Positions 55,463 to 64,000 of a DNA stretch of 64,000 nucleotides are shown in pieces. The stretch is from positions 1 through 64,000 of the forward strand of contig JAJQOW010000227.1 of NCBI GenBank assembly GCA_037975125.1, written 5' to 3'. The translations under genes and the position numbers were made by a program. The notes beneath the pieces were generated by a model. The model ran no database searches and was not told the origin of the DNA. It worked only from the letters and a program-made list of their open reading frames with translations. The first letter of the stretch is position 1. Each line of letters opens with the position of its first letter. The DNA is from Latrodectus hesperus. Taxonomy: Eukaryota; Arthropoda; Arachnida; Araneae; Theridiidae.

Positions 55463-56660
55463 GCATTGTTTGGAAAGTAATTTCATTTTTTCCCGACAGA
55501 GGTTTTAATTGTATTTTTTTGCACCTAATTTCACACTTAAGCTGTATAATTATGATATACTTTGAGAGCTCATGTAACAAGGCTTGTGTTTGAAAAATTC
55601 CAATTAATTCTACGCAGTAGTTTTTGGTTGGTGCACTTTTAAATATGGAGAGTGATAAGAAGCATTTTTGACATATCTTAGTGTTTTACTTCAGATAGGG
55701 TAAAAATACTGTTCAAACCAGAAAGAAATTGACCAATGTTTATGGAGAAGGTGTTTTGACAATATGCCAGTGCCAGAACTGGATCGCTAAATTTTAATGT
55801 CGAAGATCCACCACGTTCGATAGGCGGGTTGAAGCTGATAAAGACGTGATAAATTCATTAGTTGATGCCAACCGGCGAATAACAACTGTTTATGACCACT
55901 TGAAAGGCCTGGGATTATCCTCGAAGTATGGGTTCCCCATGTTCTCACAGTGAGAAATCTGTGTCGCTGCATTGATGTCTGTGATTCGTCTCTCAAATGT
56001 CACGAAAATTATCCGTTTTTGAAGCGCATCATCACTGGGAAAGAAAAATGGGTTGTATACAACAACGTGAAACGCAAGAGGACATGGAGCAAAAAAGAGG
56101 AACTGGCTGAAACCATTTCCAATGCCGATATTCACCAAAAAAGGTGATTATGTCTAATTGGTGGGATTTTAATGGAATGTTTTTTTTTTTACCTTTTACC
56201 GGATAACACAACGATTAATTCGGAAGTCTACTGTCATCAGCTGGACAAACTGAATGATGCACTTCAACAGAAAAGGCCAGAACTAATCAACAGAAAAGGT
56301 TGTAGTGTTTCACTAAAACAACGCGAAAACTCTCACAAGTTTGGTCACTCACCAAAAGCTTTCACTTGGCCAAGAACAGTACACCCTTACGATTAAAGAG
56401 TTGCAATGCATGTAGCACGCGTTTTAACTACTACAAGTACAGGTCCGCAGTAAAGATCCGGACCTTTGATAAAAGATCATAGTGAATCACTTGACCTCTA
56501 GGCTACCAGCCACCAGCTTCATTAGAGAGGGTCAAATCTCGGGACCGGAATTTGTGAAATTAATGCCTTTCCTTGTGCTTCATTCACAGCACTATCCTCA
56601 AACGCTTGCCATATTTGGCACCTTGATACAACAGCTGATAAGCGCATCGTGAAGTCTTAA
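55463..56660 (+). mobile_element. fused mariner remnants in arm B
   Basis: This is the arm B counterpart of both mariner pieces. The first reads from a decayed terminal repeat (TGTTTGGAAAGTAATTTCAT) into transposase with KWVVYNNVKRKRTWSKKEE and NTTINSEVYCHQLDKLND. Near 56,369 it jumps to the inverted second fragment (GGCCAAGAACAGTACACCC). About 1 kb present in arm A is missing. The first catalytic position is Lys (GKEKW). Confidence 0.8.
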
Positions 56661-57314
56661 AATAAACTATATCAAACGAGATTTTTCAACACTTCCTTTC
56701 TCTTCTCTTTTGTACGAGTTACCATTGATGAGTGTGTTCGGTGGACCAACTTTTATAATGATTGATATATCCACTTTCGACAACTATCTCATTCACTTTC
56801 TGTCCCAACAACATCTTATACTAATTTGCATACTTATCCTTACTTCATTCCATACCAACAAGAAAACGGCAAGACTCTCTAGTTTACCTTATAATTAAAT
56901 CATGTTTGAAAAATGCATAGTTCGGCGCAAATTATAGTAGTTGATTTTTGTCATTATAATCTTGTTTTCATTTTCTATAACGACAATATCAAATTTGGTA
57001 CAGCATCTTATATTTCTGTAATATATCATTACTGTTGTTTTGTTTTTTTACTAACAAGGTCAACCGAAATTATTCTTAGTTAATATAAATATCATATATT
57101 ATTAGACTGTCTGATGTCTGATACTGATTATATAGTAAAATGCCATACAGAGCATTAGCCTTATAGTCTGAAAAGAAATAACACAGAGTGGTAAAACTGA
57201 AAATAATTTAATTTACGATGAGGTTAAATGACTTAGGCAAAATTTTAGATTCTATATTTACTCGATGTTTCATGCTTTTCTACAGCCTAAGCATTTCAAA
57301 AACTCTGAGTAAAC

Positions 57315-57438
57315 AATCAAGTTGTTTTAAATGATTATATCCTGCTGTGTAACATGGGTGTACGATAAACTGTATACATATAGTTTATCACACACCCATG
57401 TTACACAACTGGGTATAATCATTTTAAAGGACTTGATT
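57315..57438. repeat. palindromic hairpin element (copy in arm B)
   Basis: Counterpart of 34,060-34,185, 124 bases, with the same arms and the same TA-rich loop. The short ATATAGTTTATC at its centre is shared with the half copy at 60,165. Confidence 0.8.
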
Positions 57439-57446
57439 TATATGTA

Positions 57447-57567
<121 letters not shown>

Positions 57568-58131
57568 GATAAAGGAAAATTTATAACCTATCTTTACTTC
57601 ATATATTTAATGTAATTCTTTTTTGCATTGTTTAATAAATGAAGTGACTTAATCAATAGGAAGCTCTTACATTTTAAAAAGTTAATGAATTCAAGTATTT
57701 TTAGAATCAAATAAGAGAGAAGAACTTATCTAACATATTATACCTATATTTAAAAATTTGTCTGATACAATTAAAACTGTTAAAAATATTTTCATATTTA
57801 ATTAGTTCTGCAATAAATTTTTACCTTTACGGTATGATATTCATCATAATAACTTAATTCTAATGCACTATATTTTTCTTTCCTTCAATATAAGTAAAAT
57901 TACCTAGGGGTCGGTGAAAATTCATAATGTGTATTTATTCATGAGATGAACTTCTGATATTTTATTGTTACTAATTTACTAATATTTCGAATTAATTATT
58001 AGTCATTTTCAATAATAAAGAAAAGGATTACGTTTAATTTATTAACTATATTTTCTTGTTTTCTTTAGGAATACTTTGAATTCAGATTTGCATTTCAAGT
58101 TTGAAAATTTATCAAGTATAATGAATGTGAT

Positions 58132-58234
<103 letters not shown>

Positions 58235-58260
58235 TGGATTATAGTTTGATATGTTTTTTC

Positions 58261-58637
58261 TGCAGTGATAGCCAAGTGGTTAGGGTATCTTCCTTGTATC
58301 GGGAAGGGAGAGGTTCGACTCCCAATGGCGCCAAAGACTCACCGATTTCATGCGATATACATGCTCGTTAAATCTGTGGAATCGAAAGTCCTGTGGTCGG
58401 TTGTTGAGCAGTTGCCATGGATGTAATGATATAAAGAAAATTTCCTCCCACTCCAAATCAATGTTTAAAGTGAGAGGGTGGATCCTCTGCTGGTACCATC
58501 TATCGGAGGAGTTTAAAGCAAAATCGTACTTTCTTTTCATGGTGCTCTGGTCAAACGAAAGACGCACCCTTCTGACTTAAATTTAAATAGCCAACGGCAT
58601 GGCGAGCTTGACTTGTCCAAATGTTATAAGTAACAAG
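58261..58637 (+). repeat. tRNA-derived SINE, family 1, copy in arm B
   Basis: Mirror copy of 32,915-33,275. The head reads TAGCCAAGTGGTTAGGGTAT and GAGGTTCGACTCCC. The 3' end includes GGCATGGCGAGCTTGACTTG, part of which arm A has lost. Confidence 0.85.
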
Positions 58638-59749
58638 TATTATTTTTTGTGTTTTATCTGATGTTGTGCAAATGGAAGTTCGTGCTTGAATCTTCTACAT
58701 TTTTGTGATCATTACGTTAATTAAAATAAAGAAATTTCATTTTTAACTCTTACAATTTATCCTGGTTAAATGGTTTTCCTGGTTAATTTGTCATATTTCA
58801 ATAACTTACCATAATTTTAAGACAATTTTTTTTTGTAAAATATTAACATTAATTTTACTATGCATATCAAAGAATTTTAAATAGGGAAGTCAAATGATTT
58901 ATTTTTCAAAAATTGCTTAGATGATCATAAAATTAAAGTGAATTTGGTCTTATAGCTTTGGGAAGTTAAGCGTTTTGTTAAAGTTAATGTTTAAAAATAC
59001 TTTACATTACATTCTTTGTATCGTTAAAATTGCTCAAGTTTTTTATGATTCAGGAAAAAAATCAATAAAGAAGTTCATAAATTAATTAATTATTTAAGAA
59101 CAAAGTATTTAGAAAAAAGATAGCGTTTCGTTTAAAATTTAAATTATAATTTATTATATACCTATTGAACGTGAAAAAAATGTTACTAAAATTTTCAGAA
59201 GTTATTATTGACTATATATTTCTTTAAAATTGTTCAAATATTCATTACCAAAAATAGCTTGTTATTTGTCTTGGAATAACAGCAAGGAGGGCATGCTCGG
59301 GAGATCATTTATTGCAATATATACTCAATATCATAACAAAAGGAGAATTAAAAAAATTTATGAGGATTGAACACAATAATTTATATTTAATTTCGGAACA
59401 TAAAATTTTAATTCCTTCTTATATAGAAGCTCGAATTAAACTCCTGCTGAATTTGATTTCAAATTAATTTTTGTTATGACTAGAAACATGAAAAAATAAA
59501 TCACTTTCAAGTTATTTTTTTCAGAAATTTTTTAAATTTGCATTAAATTCAACATACTAATGTTTAATAAAGTTGCTTTATAAAAAACACCAACTTTCAA
59601 ATTTCGTTTGGATGCATTTTCACATGAGTAGTCAACCAAGTCTTCAGCAATTGAAGAACGGGTAATCCCTTTTAGGGCTTGTAAAGAAAATGAGAATACA
59701 GTAATATTTCGCTAACATAACATCTGACATACCCGAAATAACATGACTC

Positions 59750-59998
59750 ATGTTCGAGTTTCACTTACTTTTTAAAACAAAGAACTCTTTCTTCTATCCA
59801 AATCTTCTACTAATGTCAGAACAACAGTTGAATGATATTTCATACTTAGACATTGCGGAAATATCTTACATTTTTAAAGGTTGTTTGAACAAAGACATGT
59901 ATTTAAAATACAAAACGAATATTCATAAATGGTTTTACACAAGAATGAAACGGATATTTTACAGCAGGTTAAAACAAAAAAAATGTTTTCACAATTAA
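59750..59998 (+). other. 82-residue frame, arm B copy
   Basis: Counterpart of 31,547-31,795, starting MFEFHLLFKTKNSFFYPNLL and ending QKKCFHN. Unrecognised; likely incidental. Confidence 0.25.
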
Positions 59999-60164
59999 TA
60001 GTTTGATTATTCATTTTATGAACCCTGGGAATTTCTATACATTTTATTTTCAAAATTCCCTCACCAGTGTAAATTTACCTTACATATATTAAATTTATGT
60101 GAAATAAACAATCTTCAAGGGTATGATTTATTAAAAATAATACGCAGTATAATATATATATATA

Positions 60165-60220
60165 TATATAGTTTATCACACACCCATGTTACACAACTAG
60201 GTAGAATCATTTTTAGAACG
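60165..60220. repeat. half copy of hairpin element
   Basis: One arm of the palindrome (TTTATCACACACCCATGTTA onward) follows a short (TA)n run just outside the right edge of duplication arm B. Confidence 0.7.
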
Positions 60221-60369
60221 ATTTCAATTAAGAATTTAAAAAAATTTAATTTTAGAATAAAAATTTTTGGCAACAGCTTATTCTTTGAAATGAGAAATAT
60301 TGTCTGTTGCTTTTAAATTTCTTCTTCTTTCAAAATATCGCATATAAACAAGCTGTGGATTGAAGTATA

Positions 60370-61440
60370 CGTTTTTGCGCTTTCCGAAGAAAAATATTCT
60401 TATTCCAAAATTCAAAAACGCTGTGAAATGCATGGTATTAAAATTTTTAAATGCAAAATAAGCAACATTATTAATAGGACAGATAAAAACCATCAATCAT
60501 TATTTCTACACGGAAAGAAGACTCCAAACGGATATCCGAAAAAAGTACATACTGTTTCAAATGTTACTAAAGTGAAATCGCTGGTAACAAGAGAAAAACT
60601 GCCAACACAGAAATCAATTGCAAAGTCTTTAGATACTTCGCAGCAACAAAAAAAATTATAAAGTAAGATTTAAAACTTAATAAAGCTAAGAAAAACAATG
60701 TTCACCAGCTTTTGCCGAGAGAAGTGGCTCAACGCAAAACGTTTTGTAGAATCTTGTAAGAAAACCATTTAGCAGGAGATAAATGGAAAGACATTGTGAC
60801 CCTTGAGGAAGCATGGTTATACCTAAATGGCTGCAACAAAAAATGTCTATTTACTATAGAAAACTAGAAGAAAAAATGTACAAACCTGGTTCCGTCAATG
60901 CAAAAAATTTTTCAGTAAGGGGTTTATGATAGTCGCAGGCTTCTCCTATAATGGAAAATTAAAAATTAAAAGAATTGAAAAAATGTTAAAATCAACTCAT
61001 CATACTATCATGAGAAGGTTTTACGTCCATTATTCACAGAAGAAATTCCACTTCCTTATCCCAAAGATTTTCAATAAGTGAAACCTCATCAAGACAAAGT
61101 TACAAGTCATACTTCGAAAACTACTACTGCAGTCCTTGAAAAAATGAAGACTAATACAGGTATTGCATATATATATTTATAATATATATTCCTGTGAAGT
61201 ACCCTGCCGTTTCACCTAGCTACTATTGTGGCTTTGGTCTGTTAAAAAGAGCTCTTTTTAAACGTGAACCCACCTTGATAGATGGACTCTGGAAAGTAGT
61301 GGAAGAGGAATGGAAAGCAATACCCCTGGAAATTTTTCAAAAAGCTCTTCTATCATGGAAATCACGATGCAGACTTATAATCCAGAAAAAAGGCTATCAG
61401 AATGAACATTAAAAAAATAGCCTTTTCATTTTAAACATTA
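60370..61440 (+). pseudogene. mariner/Tc1-superfamily transposase relic of a third type
   Basis: Pieces in several frames: VKSLVTREKLPTQKSIAKSL (DNA binding), TLEEAWLYLNG (first acidic block), VKPHQDKVTSHTSKTTTAVL, and then PVKYPAVSPSYYCGFGLLKR followed by EEWKAIPLEIFQKALLSWKS and a stop after YQNEH. From memory, relatives read SPMDYCAFGLLK, so the third catalytic Asp appears replaced by Tyr. The spacing from the second Asp is about 40 residues, which would suggest a long-spacing DDxD subgroup, but frameshifts make the count uncertain. Terminal repeats were not identified. Confidence 0.75.
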
Positions 61441-61502
61441 ATTAAAAACGACTCAGAAATCTTTCTAAAAATGTGTTAATACCCCCACTCTCTCTCTCTT
61501 GT

Positions 61503-61506
<4 letters not shown>

Positions 61507-61537
<31 letters not shown>
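61507..61537. repeat. (TA)n tract left of Tc1-like insertion
   Basis: Left part of a tract split by the Tc1-like element at 61,538; the right part is 62,961-63,046. Confidence 0.9.
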
Positions 61538-61540
<3 letters not shown>

Positions 61541-62959
61541 TACTGGCCATTAAAATTGCTACACCAGCAAAGCGGCACACCACACACATGAAATTTGCAT
61601 GACAGGTAGAACTTGCTGTGATATGCAAATGATTAGATTTTCAGCGCATTCATACAAAGCAGGCGACAGTAGCGACATCTACAATGTATAAAACCAGAGA
61701 TTCGACAGCAGTTTTCTCATACTCAATTTCCGTTTCAACGTTGTTTTCGGTAAAGAAAGTTGTTGTAATGCCTCGTGTAAGAAGAAGAAATGCCTATCAG
61801 CACGTGTTTGACTTTGATCGAGGAAGGATTATAGCCTACCGGGATTGCTGTTTATCGTTTGGCAATGTTGCTGCTCGCGTCGGTTGAGACCCCATGACTG
61901 TTAGCAGAATATGGAATCTATCGGTTCAGGACAATCATACGGAACGTCATGCAAAATCTCAGCGACCCCCATCACTAACAGCAGAGAAGACAGACATCTT
62001 ATTCGCATGGTCACAAGGGATCGTACAGCCACGTCATGAAACCTGAGTCGAGAAATGGAGTCATTTGCAAGGCAACAAGAACTGTTTCTGTTTGAACTGT
62101 TTCTGCTCGAACAGTTCGACGACGTTTGCAGCAGCATGGATTGTCTGCACGGCGACCATGGCTTCGGCTACCATTGACGCTGCGTCACAGACAGGAGTGC
62201 CTTCAATGGTGTGATCAGCGACGAACCTGGACGCGGGAATAGCATCAAGTCATCTTTACAGATGAATCTCGGTTCTCTATACAGGACCATGATGGCCGTA
62301 TCTGTGTTTGGAGGCATCGTGGTGAACGCGCATTGCCAGCTTGCATTGGACATCGCCATACTGGCCCATATGCGGGAATGATGGTTTGGGGTGCCATTGG
62401 ATACACGTCTCGATCACCTCTTGTTCGCATTACCGGCACTTTGAACAGCAACCGTTACATTTCCGATGTGTTAAGGTCTGTGGCTCTGCCCTATCTTCGA
62501 GGCCTCCCTAATGCTTTGTTTCAACAGGATAATGCACGACCGCATGTTGCCCATACTGTTCTGAACTGCCTTGATACAGAACAGGTTCGACTGTTACCCT
62601 ACCCAGCACGTTTTCCTGATCTGTCACCAATTTAGAACGTGTGGTCAATGGTTGCCGAGCGATTGGCACGCCATCACTCACCATCCACTACTGTCGATGA
62701 ACTGTGGCATAGTGTTGACACTGCATGGACTGAGATCCCCGTACATGCCATACAATCTCTGTTTGACTCCATGCCTAGGCGGATAAATGCTGTTATTGCA
62801 GCCAGAGGTGGCTGCTCTGGGTACTGATTTCTCAATATCTATACATCCTAATTTCCTGTAAACCTAATCACTTGTTTTTTCCTCTATAATGTATGTGTCC
62901 AATAAATATCGTTCTGCTATTTGCATTCCTTCTTGATGTAGCAATTTTAATGGCCAGTA

Positions 62960-62961
<2 letters not shown>
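61538..62961 (+). mobile_element. Tc1-like element of a second family, near full length
   Basis: About 1.42 kb, with terminal repeats CTACTGGCCATTAAAATTGC and the mirror image at the end. It is inserted in a (TA)n tract that it splits. The transposase begins MPRVRRRNAYQHVFDFDRGR and continues in shifted frames with IFTDESRFSIQDHDGRICVW, MMVWGAIGYTSRSPLVRI and NALFQQDNARPHVAHTVLNC. The C-terminus NVWSMVAERLARHHSPS runs on to a stop after RGGCSGY. Confidence 0.92.
61768..62827 (+). pseudogene. Tc1-like transposase pseudogene (DD34E type)
   Basis: Frame breaks include a TGA after FGNVAARVG and shifts before 62,240. The two aspartates are present: TDESRF and QDNARPH. The third catalytic residue, expected as Glu in SPIENVW, is exactly a TAG stop (SPI-stop-NVW), and counting from the second Asp gives 34 intervening residues, as in DD34E. 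The transposase therefore cannot be made intact. Confidence 0.88.

Positions 62962-63046
<85 letters not shown>
62961..63046. repeat. (TA)n tract right of Tc1-like insertion
   Basis: About 43 units, running directly into the third copy of the duplicated segment. Confidence 0.9.
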
Positions 63047-63048
<2 letters not shown>

Positions 63049-63049
63049 G

Positions 63050-63455
63050 ATTTGTTTTCTTCGTATATTTAGTTTATTCTTTTTCACATTGTTTAATGAA
63101 TGAAGTGACTTAATCAATAAGAAGCTTTTAACATTTTAAAACGTTAATGAATTTAAGTATTTTTAGAATCAAATAAGAGAGAATTCTCATCTAACATTAT
63201 ATACCTATCTTTCAAAATTTGTCTAATACAATTAAAACTGTTTAAAATATTTTCATATTTAATTTGTTCTGCAATAAATTTTTACCTTTACAGTATGATA
63301 TTCATCATAATAACTTAATTCTAATGCACCATTTTTTCTTTCCTTCAATATAAGTAATATTACCTAGGGATCAGTGAAAATTAATATTGTGTATTTATAG
63401 GTAATGAGCTTCTGATGTTTTATTGTTATTACTAATATTTCGAATTAATTAGTAA
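63050..63455. repeat. third partial copy of duplicated segment
   Basis: About 400 bases closely match 57,595-58,010 in the same orientation, and arm A 33,600-34,025 in reverse. Shared landmarks are GAATGAAGTGACTTAATC, AATAACTTAATTCTAATGCA and TATTTCGAATTAATTA. As in arm B, the copy is directly preceded by a long (TA)n tract. Similarity is lost after about 63,455. Confidence 0.85.
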
Positions 63456-64000
63456 TCTTTTTTTATTCAAACAAGCAAGTGGTCTGTGAATAATAGTTAA
63501 AAGAACTGTACTTTATTTGAAAGAGGCAAACAAAATAGAATCTCAGTGATAGTGATTTCATGTGTTTATAGAGGGCAGCACTAAAATTTTAAAACTTTAT
63601 TTTCCGAGAAAAAGTTTCGTAACTTAATTACTTAACTAAATTCTGAATTTTCTCTTAATCAATTAAGCTGAAACATAAAACTTGACCTCACTAATTTTGG
63701 TTTTATTTCTGATAAAATCTTTAAACAATTGTGTGTTTGTTACATCCATTTGTAATTTTACACAAAAAGGTTTTTAAAGTTGGTTATTTGCTCTGTTATT
63801 GCATTAAATGATGAAGAATTATTGAGAAACTGATTCGCAGACCAAAACCTCTTTTCAAGAAAGGTACTAAAAATATATAGCAAGGTGCTAATAAACCGAT
63901 AAAAACTGGAAAAGAAACTTCGCTAGTGGTAGTACCAAAAAATGAGAAACGATTATAAATTTAAAAGATTATCTCAAAAAAATTGGCATCTAAAGTAGCT
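63456..64000. other. no feature recognised
   Basis: AT-rich; no upstream exon of the acyltransferase gene is visible here. Confidence 0.5.

Overview
The window is AT-rich eukaryotic DNA with long (TA)n tracts, tRNA-derived SINEs and many decayed transposons in all orientations. The recurring SINE family and the mixture of mariner, Tc1-like, BEL/Pao, Jockey and piggyBac relics recall large arachnid genomes, and I suspect a spider, perhaps an orb weaver. That assignment is inference from recalled repeat families, not proven here. No bacterial features, rRNA genes or functional-looking tRNA genes were recognised.

The only cellular gene I can support is on the minus strand. It is the C-terminal part of a membrane acyltransferase of the nose-resistant-to-fluoxetine (NRF-6) type, with six exons between 42,284 and 24,287. 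All splice junctions are GT-AG and all phases agree, giving 280 residues to a stop codon. The 5' exons (NRF domain and first membrane segments) were not found, so they probably lie beyond base 64,000. If so, everything from 42.3 to 64 kb sits in one large intron.

Layout: 1-11 kb holds SINEs, a mariner deletion derivative and microsatellites. 11.26-15.04 kb is a BEL/Pao retrotransposon with a probable 5' LTR, a tRNA-Lys-type primer site, gag, protease and part of RT, truncated before RNase H and integrase. 20.5-24.0 kb is a LINE carrying RNase H; it lost its endonuclease and RT and contains a piggyBac piece. 24.3-42.3 kb is the NRF-6-like gene, with introns holding Tc1-like elements, a full-length mariner, a 25-bp minisatellite, a MITE and an old roughly 290-bp tandem repeat. 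47.5-52.4 kb is a nearly full-length but mutated Jockey-like LINE. 54.2-60.1 kb is an inverted copy of 31.4-38.5 kb. 60.4-63.5 kb holds another mariner/Tc1-superfamily relic, a Tc1-like element and a third copy of about 400 bp of the duplicated segment.

The most notable structure is the 6-7 kb inverted segmental duplication. Arm A contains the live exon 3 of the acyltransferase gene. Arm B carries the same exon as a pseudo-exon with two in-frame stops and lost splice sites. The arms flank exons 1 and 2. A second notable structure is a repeat family with a 25-bp core that appears as an intronic array and as a separate locus where the core alone has expanded into a minisatellite. I saw no convincing new multi-gene system.
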